In this document: one piece after another, positions 38,553-47,833 of the stretch | Layout of the letters: every line of letters starts with the position of its first letter | Numbering within the stretch: the first letter of the stretch is position 1 | IMG/VR virus record: IMGVR_UViG_3300009034_000014 | Location: 1 to 64,000 of that record | Reading direction: 5' to 3' (one strand) | Length of the DNA: 64,000 nt | DNA from: a virus | Notes under the pieces: model-generated | Seen by the model: only the letters and a program-made list of their open reading frames with translations | The model's database searches: none | What the model was told of the DNA's origin: nothing | Program-made: the position numbers and the translations under genes

Positions 38553-40847
38553 CTATGCTGTGACCGACTCAAAAATTCCTCTTTTCGACATGACGATTAT
38601 GAAACGTTCAATCGTGTCCGCGAGCCAGAGTGATAGCTGCGCGTACGCATCTCCTGCTGCCGTTGTGACCGGGGTGTTGATCTCCGAATCCACCTTGATT
38701 ATGGCGGCTTCGTCTAACGACCTACCCTGGAGGGCGCGCTTTCTCCACTCGGGCAGGAAGTAAGCTTTCAGCGTTGTGAGCGCCTTCTTCCACTCGATTG
38801 GATCGTTGATTGCGTAGATGATCCAATCGAAGTTCTCACGCAACACGTTCTCTGTATGGCACATGTACTCTCGCTGATGCTTCCACTTCCACTCCGGGCT
38901 CAGGTTCGCGGTGCGGTCTCCCCAGATCACGAAGTTGCCCTTCACCTTCTTGATGATCGCTACGCCCAGCGGGTTCAGTATCTCGTGGTCGAGAATGGCC
39001 TCGCCCGTCGGGATCTTCAGGATCGCTGGCAAGATCTGATCTTCGCCCGCCTCTGCTTTGTGGTATCCGCCCCAGTCATTTGCGGTACGGGCTTCGCGCC
39101 CGTGGATCATCCCCGTGTTGGATACCAGCTTCAGCCTGCCCTGGCCCTGGCCCTCTGGATCAGTCACGTAAGCATAGGACGGAAAAGCGTAGACCGAGAA
39201 CTCGCTACGGCCGATCGTGTCGTTCACGTAAGTCTGAACCGCGTCTTCTGTAACCGTAGCGCTCGGGATCTCAACGCGGTACTGATGGTTCTTGGCATCC
39301 GCGTACGCGATACCCGCCTTCTGCACCGCTGTCGACGTAACGCCCGGCGTGGCCATCTTGACCAGTCCGAGGTTGCGGCCGAGAATGCGGTCGAATGGCG
39401 AACTGCCTAAGTTCCAAGCCTGCTGGTTGTAGTCCGCATCCGTGAGATCCGCGATACCGTCCTTTCCTTCCTCCATCTCCAGCGGAGCCTGGAGCATGAA
39501 GAAGTCGTCAATGGCACCGGCTGTGGTCAGATCCGAGCCCGGCGCTGCGGTCACTGTCTTGTGATCGTTGTCCACGATACGGTATTTCTCACGCGGAGAG
39601 TTCACCTTGTCTGGCCAGACGTAGCCGTTGATCAAGGCGTCTTTGACGAACGGGCGATAGACCAGCGTTGCCACGTCGCTGACCTCCCAAGCGGTGCTTC
39701 CGGCTGTGAGAGTGAACGGCGGAGACCAGTCGTTGTTCGGCGTATACAGCACCCCGACCGTACCATCCGCGCCCAACGATCCAAACTTGTCGCTGACGAC
39801 GGTGAATGTCGTGGGTGCAGTGAACGTGAGAGTGATGGTCTGATCTACCATATCGTCGGTGGTGGTACCCAGCGCGCAGGTTCCGTTACCATCGCCCACT
39901 ACATCCGGATCGAAGTCGTTGATGTAACAGGTTAGCACCGTGGCGGTCACGGCCGAGATTTTCCCGTAGTAGTTCGCGGGCCGATCATCGGCGGTGAGCG
40001 CTCCGGACAGGAGGTCTTCTACTACTACCTCGTCGTTGTTGCCATCGTTGTTTATGATGTTTTCCCAGAATCGAGAGTCTGTCGGTTCAACGGAAAGATT
40101 CGTCCATGAATTAACCAGCGCGCCATCCACGTAAACGAAGATCCCGAACTCCGTGTCCGGCTTCTCCTCGCCGTCCCGCACTTCCACGGAAAGCGCCTTG
40201 CTCTCGTTCTCCAGATAGACGTAAAAGCGCTTGTTCGCGTAGGTGGGGTCCGCTGCCGTCCAGTCGTCTTTCATGGTGGAATTGGAAGCCACGGTGATCA
40301 CGCCGAGAGCTGTATTGCTCACGATGGGGTACAGTGTGTTTGCGACGGCGTCGAGCCTGATCCACCCACCCTTCCATTGATCCTTCGTGAAGTCCGTGGT
40401 GTTCTCGGTATCAAGGGTTGTGTTCGTGACCTTGGTATCCGATGTCACATCGTCGGTGTACTTCCGCTGCTTGCCGCCCCATCGACCGCCGTTCTTGGCC
40501 TTGATGGTTCCCATCGCTGCGCGGGGAACGCGGCGGCTGTACAGATTCATGACGGCCTGTTCCTCGTTCCCGTCCGTGATGCGCGTGAGCAGGAGCCCAC
40601 CACGGCCCTGTGCCAGGCCGTAGTAATCGAGACACGCATCCGGAAGCAGGCTGTCCGGGAGGTAGCTCCCGCACTTCTTCAGAAACCGCGTTCGGTTCTG
40701 AGCTACAATCAACTCACCGACTTCGCCCTTCTCCAGAATCCCGGCGTAGCCAGCCCAGCCCAGTGCACCAGGTTCGATCTGTGGTTGACCTTCCAACTCC
40801 TCAATAACGGTTCCGGCTCCTCTCACCGGTCCTATTCTGCGTACCAT
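38553..40847 (-). CDS. tail sheath protein (764 aa)
   Basis: MVRRIGPVRGAGTVIEELEG, the long polymorphic insert (about residues 100-450) and the conserved C-terminal part (HEILNPLGVAIIKKVKGNFV, IWGDRTANLSPEWKWKHQRE, SLWLADTIERFIIVMSKR) identify a contractile sheath. The size is large for a sheath because of extra exposed beta domains. ATG 40847 follows GAGG. The gene is followed by tube and chaperone genes as expected. Confidence 0.8.
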   Translation of the reverse strand: MVRRIGPVRGAGTVIEELEGQPQIEPGALGWAGYAGILEKGEVGELIVAQNRTRFLKKCGSYLPDSLLPDACLDYYGLAQGRGGLLLTRITDGNEEQAVMNLYSRRVPRAAMGTIKAKNGGRWGGKQRKYTDDVTSDTKVTNTTLDTENTTDFTKDQWKGGWIRLDAVANTLYPIVSNTALGVITVASNSTMKDDWTAADPTYANKRFYVYLENESKALSVEVRDGEEKPDTEFGIFVYVDGALVNSWTNLSVEPTDSRFWENIINNDGNNDEVVVEDLLSGALTADDRPANYYGKISAVTATVLTCYINDFDPDVVGDGNGTCALGTTTDDMVDQTITLTFTAPTTFTVVSDKFGSLGADGTVGVLYTPNNDWSPPFTLTAGSTAWEVSDVATLVYRPFVKDALINGYVWPDKVNSPREKYRIVDNDHKTVTAAPGSDLTTAGAIDDFFMLQAPLEMEEGKDGIADLTDADYNQQAWNLGSSPFDRILGRNLGLVKMATPGVTSTAVQKAGIAYADAKNHQYRVEIPSATVTEDAVQTYVNDTIGRSEFSVYAFPSYAYVTDPEGQGQGRLKLVSNTGMIHGREARTANDWGGYHKAEAGEDQILPAILKIPTGEAILDHEILNPLGVAIIKKVKGNFVIWGDRTANLSPEWKWKHQREYMCHTENVLRENFDWIIYAINDPIEWKKALTTLKAYFLPEWRKRALQGRSLDEAAIIKVDSEINTPVTTAAGDAYAQLSLWLADTIERFIIVMSKRGIFESVTA

Positions 40848-40861
40848 TGGCTAACCTCCTC

Positions 40862-42106
40862 TTACGGTGGAACAATAACGTCCATATCTCCAGTTAGGTG
40901 GAACTTCTTGATCCCATATCCGTCCACGGCGTCCCGTAGGTAGTAGCGTACGCCCACGATGCTAAATCGAAGGCGGCCCGTGTGGATGTCTCCACGGTTC
41001 GCGGCGGTTGTCATATCGAATTCATCCAGCACCCATAGTCTGTACTCTTCGTCCGTGCCAACCGAACGTAGGAGCGGGTTGTTTGCGAAGAAGCGTTTTA
41101 CCTCCGTCGCCAACCGCTGGAGATCCACGCCCTTATCTGTCAATAGATGCATGAGAATTTCCAGATCTCCAACAAGTGGGCGCTGGAGAGTTACCGCTGT
41201 GCCGTCATTGCGATTGACCACACTTTCCTTCTGACCGCGAACCGAAGCATCCACCAGATTTATGTCGTCGAGTACGATTGCCGGAACCTTCTCGACCTCG
41301 GAATAGTCCTGACTGGTTGTGACCGCCACTTCCGGTTCCCACAGGAAATCAACCCACACGGTCTTGCCCTGCGCGATGGTGGATGTGAGCGTGATCACCT
41401 TCGTGCTCGGGGTGTAGGTGTCCAGCAGATCCGTGAGGTGGTTCGGATCATCCGTGTCGTTGAACACGGCGTCCACATCTACGATATTGTACGGCGTCTC
41501 GATTCCAAGATCGTCGAGGTCGAAGGTATCCGTTGTGGTGGCTGCGGTGAACGGCACACGCGCTCTCGGTCGGACACCATCGCGCAGCGCTGGAACCAGA
41601 GAGCGATAGATGATATCCTCCTGGAACTCGATCGCCGAAGCGTAGAGTACCTTGATGGCCAGGACCTTCGGCGTAGCCACTTTATCGGTGGTCTTCAGAT
41701 TCAGGATCACCTGCAACTTGCGTTCCGTAACCGGATAGGTCCCGATATTGGCTGCGACTTCCTCCTCCGTGTTCCAGTCGCTAGCTCCGGCAGCGACCCA
41801 CGCAGCCCCGCTCCAGTACCGGTCTGTCGTCCCGTCAGATATCTGGTAGCCGACGCTAGTGACCTGCACCGTGTTCACTTTCGTGTGCAGTACTTCAGCC
41901 TCGAATCCGATCCACTGCTTGACGCTCTCCGGATTAGAAACCCATGTCTTCGCGTAGAGATCCGAGGTCAGCGGATACCCATCGGAGCCAGCTTTCAACT
42001 GTAGCCAGTGCTCGTCCGGGTTCAGGCGCACGTCTGTCCCGAGCGTGATCTTCGCCCTCACGTCCTCTGAGAAACGGAACTCCTTGATGAGCTTAAGCAA
42101 CCTCAT
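40862..42106 (-). CDS. virion protein near the tail completion genes (414 aa)
   Basis: Begins MRLLKLIKEFRFSEDVRAKI; largely beta (TKVNTVQVTSVGYQISDGTT, RARVPFTAATTTDTFDLDDL). Sits between the sheath and the gpS-like completion protein, so a neck/tail terminator or decoration role is likely. The start overlaps the upstream stop by ATGA. No family recognised. Confidence 0.55.
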   Translation of the reverse strand: MRLLKLIKEFRFSEDVRAKITLGTDVRLNPDEHWLQLKAGSDGYPLTSDLYAKTWVSNPESVKQWIGFEAEVLHTKVNTVQVTSVGYQISDGTTDRYWSGAAWVAAGASDWNTEEEVAANIGTYPVTERKLQVILNLKTTDKVATPKVLAIKVLYASAIEFQEDIIYRSLVPALRDGVRPRARVPFTAATTTDTFDLDDLGIETPYNIVDVDAVFNDTDDPNHLTDLLDTYTPSTKVITLTSTIAQGKTVWVDFLWEPEVAVTTSQDYSEVEKVPAIVLDDINLVDASVRGQKESVVNRNDGTAVTLQRPLVGDLEILMHLLTDKGVDLQRLATEVKRFFANNPLLRSVGTDEEYRLWVLDEFDMTTAANRGDIHTGRLRFSIVGVRYYLRDAVDGYGIKKFHLTGDMDVIVPP

Positions 42107-42711
42107 CTCGCCAACTCCCGGAGTGTCTTTGCTATAGCCACTTCCCAGTTACGTTGCGCTTGCTTATGCAGCGCTGGATCGTCAAACGCGATCTCGATGA
42201 ACGGCCGTTTCGGGTTGATGATCGCTGGCTTCTCAAGCCTTCGCCACGGACCCTTGAAACGCTCCCACAACTCGGCAGCGCGACCAGTAAGATTCAAATC
42301 CGGGCGGTGCTGTTTGAGCCAGAGATAGTAGAACATCGCACGCATCTTCTTAGTGACTGTGATGACTACCCGTTCGTGCACTGTCATCGCAATGTTGTAC
42401 AGCTTGTCCATCTTGAGCACACCGACGAACGCTGTGAAATCGTCGATCAGTTTGTGCGTGATTGCCTGCCTCATGTCGCCGGTGTCGACAAGCGGTCTCT
42501 TACCCGCGCCCTTGATTGCCACGGATAGCTCGGCGTTCGGCTTGACATCGCCTTTTGTAATCGCTTGACGGATGCCACGCACGGCCAGCAGCGCGTTGAT
42601 GCCCGTGGCACGACGCATGTGTTTGCGTGAGGTGGCACGAAATACCCGTGGATCCAGTGCCCTCTTGAACTCCTTCCACTTACCAGTCTTTTTGAAACGA
42701 GTGCGCGCCAT
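42103..42711 (-). CDS. virion morphogenesis / tail completion protein, gpS-like (202 aa)
   Basis: The start ATG 42711 (MARTRFKKTGKWKEFKRALD). RPLVDTGDMRQAITHKLID is the 'VDTGxLRxS' motif typical of tail completion proteins, and RPFIEIAFDDPALHKQAQRN resembles the C-terminal 'RPF' segment of P2 gpS-like proteins. Works at the head-tail junction. Confidence 0.65.
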   Translation of the reverse strand: MARTRFKKTGKWKEFKRALDPRVFRATSRKHMRRATGINALLAVRGIRQAITKGDVKPNAELSVAIKGAGKRPLVDTGDMRQAITHKLIDDFTAFVGVLKMDKLYNIAMTVHERVVITVTKKMRAMFYYLWLKQHRPDLNLTGRAAELWERFKGPWRRLEKPAIINPKRPFIEIAFDDPALHKQAQRNWEVAIAKTLRELAR

Positions 42712-42712
42712 C

Positions 42713-43126
42713 TCAAGCCACCCCGCGCGTTTGCTTCGCTGGCTGCCTGTCCGAAAAGTGGGCCTTGACCAGAGTCGGTCCGCCCGCAGAGGGATAGTGT
42801 GAATTAAATTCCAAGCGATCAACGTACAAATCGCAGTCAACATCGCCGAGCTGCTTGAAGCAATCGTTATCCTGTAATGTCACACCAGCGGCTTCCAGAT
42901 CAACACGCCGGAACAGCACGTAACCGACTGCGCCCTCGCGCGGTCCACCCTTAGACGGCTCCAAGCCCAACTGTGTTCCCCATTTCACCTGACCGGGTAT
43001 GACTACGATGGTTTTCCTGGCGGCGCCCTGCGCGGGCTCTCTAGCGTCCTCGTCGTAGTACGTACCAGCCCTGTCTATTTTTTCTACGTACACATCCACG
43101 GGGTGTAGCAAGCGAGGCAGGGTCAT
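42713..43126 (-). CDS. head-tail connector-like protein (137 aa)
   Basis: MTLPRLLHPVDVYVEKIDRA and QVKWGTQLGLEPSKGGPREG, then strands. Small, between the connector and the gpS-like gene, typical of a second connector or stopper. ATG 43126 overlaps the stop of the homing endonuclease by ATGA. Confidence 0.5.
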   Translation of the reverse strand: MTLPRLLHPVDVYVEKIDRAGTYYDEDAREPAQGAARKTIVVIPGQVKWGTQLGLEPSKGGPREGAVGYVLFRRVDLEAAGVTLQDNDCFKQLGDVDCDLYVDRLEFNSHYPSAGGPTLVKAHFSDRQPAKQTRGVA

Positions 43127-43974
43127 GACTTTCTCCTCGCATTGTAACGCAGAAGCCCTTCTCGAATTTTTGTCTTGCTTTCCGCACTGTGCCGTTTCCC
43201 TCTGTGAGACAGGCTCATTTTCTTTCGCGTCGCGTCGCTGTGCTTCTTTCCTAAATGTGCTCTGCGGATTTTTTCCCGCGTCTCGGTGGAGGTCTCGTGA
43301 GTCAGGCCCATGTGAGCAGCAGCCATATTGGCCCGGGCTTCTTCTGAATGTTTCCTACCGAGATTGGATTGCCGCAGCTTTTCGATGGTCTCGGGGCTTA
43401 CGATCTTGCCCCGATGAGCGTCGCCGATTTTTCTTTTGGTGGCATCCGTGTGTTTACGCCCACGATGAATTTTGCTTAGCTTCGCCTTTGTCTCCGCGCT
43501 GTATTTTTTACCCAGATTGGCTTGGCGCAACTTCTCGCGTGTGGCCGCAGTGACTTCATGACCCATCTGCGATGCACGAAGTTTTTCACAAGATTCCTTG
43601 GACCATTTGGTACCCTTGAATCTTCCCTTGATCTTAGCCTTTTGTTCCTTAGTCCACTTGTAGCCTCGACTCCCGATCTGCCCGCCCTCCACTGCGTTGG
43701 TCAATTTGTTACCGATCTCTTTTTTGAGATAGGCGATCCATGCCCTTTCGGCATCTCCAAGTGTTGAGGGACTGAGATGTTCTTCGAGAACCTCAATCCC
43801 GTACTTCAACCCAGCATCGCGGAGGTTTTGGATCCAGCAGCTTTTGTGGTCCTGTCCCTTGCGGTACCAATGGGCACGGGCGCGTACGTGTCCAGTCGTG
43901 CTCATACCAATATACCGGATCAATCCGCTACGAGGATCGGTCAGACCGTAAACTATGTATTTGCTCATGCTCAT
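43123..43974 (-). CDS. GIY-YIG homing endonuclease with NUMOD3 repeats (283 aa)
   Basis: N-terminal GIY-YIG core: YIVYGLTDPRSGLIRYIGMS, RARAHWYRKGQ, and the catalytic Glu region ERAWIAYLKKEIGNKLTNAV followed by EGGQIG. Then six or more NUMOD3 DNA-binding repeats (SAETKAKLSKIHRGRKHTDA and similar). The start at 43974 overlaps the connector stop (ATGA). An invasive gene inserted cleanly between two essential connector genes. Confidence 0.85.
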   Translation of the reverse strand: MSMSKYIVYGLTDPRSGLIRYIGMSTTGHVRARAHWYRKGQDHKSCWIQNLRDAGLKYGIEVLEEHLSPSTLGDAERAWIAYLKKEIGNKLTNAVEGGQIGSRGYKWTKEQKAKIKGRFKGTKWSKESCEKLRASQMGHEVTAATREKLRQANLGKKYSAETKAKLSKIHRGRKHTDATKRKIGDAHRGKIVSPETIEKLRQSNLGRKHSEEARANMAAAHMGLTHETSTETREKIRRAHLGKKHSDATRKKMSLSHRGKRHSAESKTKIREGLLRYNARRKS

Positions 43975-45071
43975 GTGTACGACCATGCGACTGGCGACGC
44001 CACCCCGAGTGGCGCACGATATAGAGTAATGATGTCCAAAATCTCCGGATCGCTCGTGATGCCGCTCAGCCCCGGCTTGCGCTCTCCGAACCCGCCGCCA
44101 GCCGGCTGATAGCGGATTTCATGTCCGTCAGTTTTTTCGCTCAAGATTGCACCCAGCGCCGACGGGGATGGCGTTACAGCACCGCCACCATACATCGGGC
44201 TCGTCAGCTTCTCGATAACCAGTTTGATCAGGGCGCGTACGATTGCGTACGGAACGCCACCACCGACCATTCCATAAGCAGCGAATCCAGTATCGGCTAC
44301 TGTCTCCGTGATCGCCTGGTTCCCGGTGGTGCCGCCCGCGTCGTTCTCCAAGCGAAGAAGCCCGCCGGTCTCGATGGTGCCCGCCGTGATGTCCAGCGCA
44401 GCGGCCCCGTTGATCGCGGTCTTAGCCGTGGCCGCGACTTCGTCCGCCGTGGTATCGCCAGACACATCCACGCGCACGTTCGTTGCATCGTATCCGCTAG
44501 GCGGTACGTAAGATCCAGAGACATCGAAATAGAACGTGACTGCCGGATTCGTGCCGTCGGGGAGCACGAAGGTCTCGCCATCGACTAGTTCCGCCTTCGT
44601 AACGAACTGAACGGCACCATGCGCCGGGATACCGTCTTCCACGTAACCGAACGCGCCTTTCACTTCCTGGTTCTTTCGGCCGAGATGAAACTTCAGACGT
44701 CCGTAAGTGAGTGGAGCTGTATAGATGTCTCGCACAGCATCAGGGCTAACCAGCGAGATCTTGGGATTCCTACGATTGTCTGGGTAGGACTTTTCGGAGT
44801 AGACCTTGTACAGGCTGGCGTCAAGCGCGGCGGTAGAGCCGTTCAGTTTCAGATGCTCTACCGAGATGATCGGCACGCCGAAGAAGAGGGTATCAGAATC
44901 GTTGCCATCGAGCAGGAGAGTGAGCGTTCGTGACTCAAACCACTGCCGACATGCTCTGTCCAGCAATTCCTGCCAGGTTCGGATGTAGTCCACGACCTTC
45001 TTGTCCGGATACTTCGTGATATCCGTCAAGCCCTCGTCGCGAACGTCCTGCACTGTTACGTAGGCGCCCAA
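43971..45071 (-). CDS. head-tail connector with inserted beta domain (366 aa)
   Basis: The N-terminal half (VTVQDVRDEGLTDITKYPDK, VVDYIRTWQELLDRACRQWF, ISVEHLKLNGSTAALDASLY) is a gp6-type connector. Residues ~158-262 hold a domain (PDGTNPAVTFYFDVSG ... VDVSGDTTADEVAATAKTAI) shared with the baseplate J-like protein. The C-terminus resumes the connector fold. Overlaps the homing endonuclease start. Confidence 0.65.
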   Translation of the reverse strand: MGAYVTVQDVRDEGLTDITKYPDKKVVDYIRTWQELLDRACRQWFESRTLTLLLDGNDSDTLFFGVPIISVEHLKLNGSTAALDASLYKVYSEKSYPDNRRNPKISLVSPDAVRDIYTAPLTYGRLKFHLGRKNQEVKGAFGYVEDGIPAHGAVQFVTKAELVDGETFVLPDGTNPAVTFYFDVSGSYVPPSGYDATNVRVDVSGDTTADEVAATAKTAINGAAALDITAGTIETGGLLRLENDAGGTTGNQAITETVADTGFAAYGMVGGGVPYAIVRALIKLVIEKLTSPMYGGGAVTPSPSALGAILSEKTDGHEIRYQPAGGGFGERKPGLSGITSDPEILDIITLYRAPLGVASPVAWSYT

Positions 45072-45467
45072 TCAGACGGCCCCCTTCCAAAAGTCGTCGG
45101 CCAGCCGCTTCCGCAACTCGGCTCTCTTGGTCCATGATGTCTTTCGCTCGACCTCCGTCGCGCCGCCGAAGGTGAACACTCCGTTCGCACCTCGCGTGTA
45201 CGAAAGCTGGTAGTGCGTGCTCGGATCGTGCAGCTCATCCTCTTTCGTGAACCAGTTTATGCAGGCCACGATTCTATCGGCGTAGACTTCGTTGATCCAG
45301 AGATGCCGAGGCTTCTTCGGAAGTTCCAACCCCTTGAAGTGCTCTGTCAGAGCGCGGTCCATCTTCTCGTTGAACTCGCCGATCGATTCCTGATTTCGTA
45401 GAGGTAGGTCAGCCTTCTCGACCATTACCACCGTTCCGACCTGAGCTTTTTCGGTTTCGTCGTTCAC
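45072..45467 (-). CDS. hypothetical head protein (131 aa)
   Basis: MNDETEKAQVGTVVMVEKAD, RHLWINEVYADRIVACINWF, then HYQLSYTRGANGVFTFGGAT followed by EVERKTSW. The pattern 'YxxxxVYxxxV... Y.. dgVtF... EVe' recalls domains of phage capsid proteases. Start codon GTG 45467 with GAGGTGAGG. Between the capsid and connector genes. Confidence 0.5.
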   Translation of the reverse strand: MNDETEKAQVGTVVMVEKADLPLRNQESIGEFNEKMDRALTEHFKGLELPKKPRHLWINEVYADRIVACINWFTKEDELHDPSTHYQLSYTRGANGVFTFGGATEVERKTSWTKRAELRKRLADDFWKGAV

Positions 45468-45471
45468 TGCC

Positions 45472-45831
45472 TCACCTCTGTTCCGGATCGAATCTGCGTC
45501 GTCCCGGCTTTGAGAGTGCGATACGCACGTTTGCGATCTGCTCCCGGTGGACCATTACCGACAGCCGCACGTCGTCCGCGAAGCACAGCAGCCTTTCTCC
45601 GCCCTTGTTCCTGCGCCCATTGTTGACGACTGGCTCGGCCGTCAAGACCACCTGACGAAAATCCCCTGGACGCGGAAGCGAGTACGTTATGCCGTTGTGA
45701 GAAACGGTCAGGCCCGTGATGGCCTCCCGAAATGCCGGGTCTTTCAACCTCTCCAACCATGAACGCGCTTGCTCCTCGTCCTCAAGATCGATCTCCACCG
45801 TTCGTCCGTCAGCGCTGTGAACCCGGAGCAC
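45472..45831 (-). CDS. hypothetical protein (119 aa)
   Basis: VHSADGRTVEIDLEDEEQAR, SWLERLKDPAFREAITGLTV; then strands and a basic C-terminus (SKPGRRRFDPEQR). The only in-frame start is GTG 45831, 9 nt after GGAGG. Packed between head genes; function unknown. Confidence 0.5.
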   Translation of the reverse strand: MLRVHSADGRTVEIDLEDEEQARSWLERLKDPAFREAITGLTVSHNGITYSLPRPGDFRQVVLTAEPVVNNGRRNKGGERLLCFADDVRLSVMVHREQIANVRIALSKPGRRRFDPEQR

Positions 45832-45875
45832 CTCCGAAGACCTCCAGCCCGTGCTTCAGGCTGTCAGAGCGAGAG

Positions 45876-46229
45876 TCAGTCTTCCTTCTCGCGGTTGCTG
45901 CGCCGACGCCGAGAACGCGGTCTCGCCTCTTCCGGTGTTGGTTCGACTGCCTTGGGCTCCGGATCCTCGGATAAATCCGGAGGTGCGGCTGGTTCGGGCT
46001 CGGACTTTGATGTGGGAACGTCCGCCAGCTTCTTGCTGAGTACTCGGAGGTTTCTGGCCGTGTCCGGACGCTGGTCAAGAATAAAGCGGAACTCGTCGTC
46101 GGTAATCCATGTCGCGGAACCAGGCCGGAAGTGCAGAGCGCCCTTCACGGAACGCTTCGCGCCCGCAGGGAAACCATCCACCTGTTGAGGGAAGGAAGTC
46201 TCTTTCAGTTGTACGAGAACTTCGCCCAT
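45876..46229 (-). CDS. hypothetical protein with acidic/Pro-rich tail (117 aa)
   Basis: MGEVLVQLKETSFPQQVDGF, ALHFRPGSATWITDDEFRFI, then a low-complexity Pro/Glu tail ending in arginines (RPRSRRRRSNREKED). I prefer ATG 46229 (GAGGTG 7 nt before); GTG 46238 is the alternative. Function unknown. Confidence 0.5.
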   Translation of the reverse strand: MGEVLVQLKETSFPQQVDGFPAGAKRSVKGALHFRPGSATWITDDEFRFILDQRPDTARNLRVLSKKLADVPTSKSEPEPAAPPDLSEDPEPKAVEPTPEEARPRSRRRRSNREKED

Positions 46230-46240
46230 TTCGCTCACCT

Positions 46241-46507
46241 CTACGGCTTGGCCTTCCTTCTTGGTCTACCGCCCTTGTTCACCGACTCCGGCTTCGTTTC
46301 CGCAGCCTTGGCAGAGGCGGATTCAATCTCCGCTTTCCGCGCCGCCTCCTCCGCTTCAAGATCCGTCATGGTGAAGAACCCACAGTTGCGCACCAGCTTG
46401 ATCAGCTCGGGATCGGTCAAGGTCTGGGGTGTGCCCCTCACGAACGATGGTCCGTTGCGAAAGGAGTACGACGAACCTTCTTTTAACTCTGCTCTCACTC
46501 GTGCCAT
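46241..46507 (-). CDS. hypothetical protein near the capsid gene (88 aa)
   Basis: MARVRAELKEGSSYSFRNGP, TPQTLTDPELIKLVRNCGFF and a basic Lys/Arg tail (GGRPRRKAKP). ATG 46507 has GGAGGTTTC upstream. It resembles small proteins downstream of phage capsid genes that help head completion; this is only by position. Confidence 0.5.
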   Translation of the reverse strand: MARVRAELKEGSSYSFRNGPSFVRGTPQTLTDPELIKLVRNCGFFTMTDLEAEEAARKAEIESASAKAAETKPESVNKGGRPRRKAKP

Positions 46508-46576
46508 CTTGAGAAACCTCCTGTTTCCAATCGATAGCGTTTCAGATTTTCAAAAGCATCCGGTAGCTACTACCTA

Positions 46577-47770
46577 CTAGATGCTGCTGCCGATGTTGAT
46601 CCCCTTGACCAGCGCGGTGTCCTCCTCGAACTCGCAGGCAACCGACGCATGAATGGCGTATTGGTCAAGACGGGCGAAAATTCGGCGGTCACGTTCTATG
46701 GAAATGCTTGTATTTATTGCAGAAATGTAGTTCATATAGTGTGTTAGCACGATCTGCGGGTTCGCCTTGTACGTGACCTTCACGGTCGCACCGGATCCGA
46801 TAGTGCTTCCGCCTGCTCGTGCGATCGTACCTGCGGTGTAGTCCACCACGTAGTCGGTGTCCTCGGTATATGCGTCTTCCGGAGTCGCGCCCAGCGTCGA
46901 AGTCGTCACGACCACGCTGCTAATCGGGCCGTAGCGCAGGGCCGTGGCAGCGGTACCGGTCAGGACCACGTGCTCGACTACCGGCGGCAGGAGGTCCAGC
47001 AGCGGGACTTCCACCAGCGGGATGCCTAGGGGTGCGTGCGGTGCGCCGCCGGCCGTTGCATCGCCGAGCGCGGTCGACCGCGACGCCAGCTTCTCGTAGT
47101 AGAGGCTGGCCAGATCGGGCGAGATGAAAAACCGGAGATCTCGTTTGTTGCGCCGGAACTTCGTCGGCATCTTTCGGACCATTCCGCCGAATACGGAAAT
47201 GCCTATGTTGGCTCCCTGCGCGTCGAACGAGTTCCCGCCGTCGGCCAGACGGAACCAGCCGTCGAACAGCGCCATGAGCGAGTCTTTGCGGTACCTGGTG
47301 GCGTCTGCGCCGCCTGGGTAGTTGCTTTCGAGGATGGCGTGTCCGTTGGTATCGCCGTTGATGTAGAGTTCCTCCCAGTTGTTGGCGAAGGCCTTGGCCA
47401 TCATTTTCACCACATGGTCCGCCACATTCTCCTCGATGCTCCGCTCCTTGAAGAGATCGCCGATCTCGAAGGGCACCATAACCGCCTTGGGGGTCAGAGT
47501 GACCTTGGAAGTCGTGACGCCGATCCTTACGCCCGGATCCGTCGCTTCCGTGAACGGGACCATGACGCGTGCGCCGACTCCGATCTTGTCGATGTCCAGT
47601 GCTTCGTTCCGGAAGCGCTCGATTCTCGCGTTGTTCTTCAGGATCGTCTCGTCCACCACGTAGTCGATGAATCGGTCGGCCTGCTTGGGGTTCAGCTTCC
47701 CAGACGTTGCAAGGGTGTCCAGCAGGATCGCTGCCTTGCGCAACAGTTCTTCGTTTGAAATACCGCCCAT
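46577..47770 (-). CDS. major capsid protein (397 aa)
   Basis: LNPKQADRFIDYVVDETILK, PGVRIGVTTSKVTLTPKAVM, AKAFANNWEELYINGDTNGH, RRNKRDLRFFISPDLASLYY and a beta insert (STIGSGATVKVTYK) match HK97-fold capsid proteins of the P2/Mu-like branch. Directly downstream of the scaffold-like gene. The strong GGAGGAGGAG ribosome site suits high expression. Confidence 0.75.
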   Translation of the reverse strand: MGGISNEELLRKAAILLDTLATSGKLNPKQADRFIDYVVDETILKNNARIERFRNEALDIDKIGVGARVMVPFTEATDPGVRIGVTTSKVTLTPKAVMVPFEIGDLFKERSIEENVADHVVKMMAKAFANNWEELYINGDTNGHAILESNYPGGADATRYRKDSLMALFDGWFRLADGGNSFDAQGANIGISVFGGMVRKMPTKFRRNKRDLRFFISPDLASLYYEKLASRSTALGDATAGGAPHAPLGIPLVEVPLLDLLPPVVEHVVLTGTAATALRYGPISSVVVTTSTLGATPEDAYTEDTDYVVDYTAGTIARAGGSTIGSGATVKVTYKANPQIVLTHYMNYISAINTSISIERDRRIFARLDQYAIHASVACEFEEDTALVKGINIGSSI

Positions 47771-47833
47771 GGTCTCCTCCTCCTATTCTTAGAGAAAGTT
47801 TGTTATCCTGTGCTACGAGGCCAGATGAGTCTT

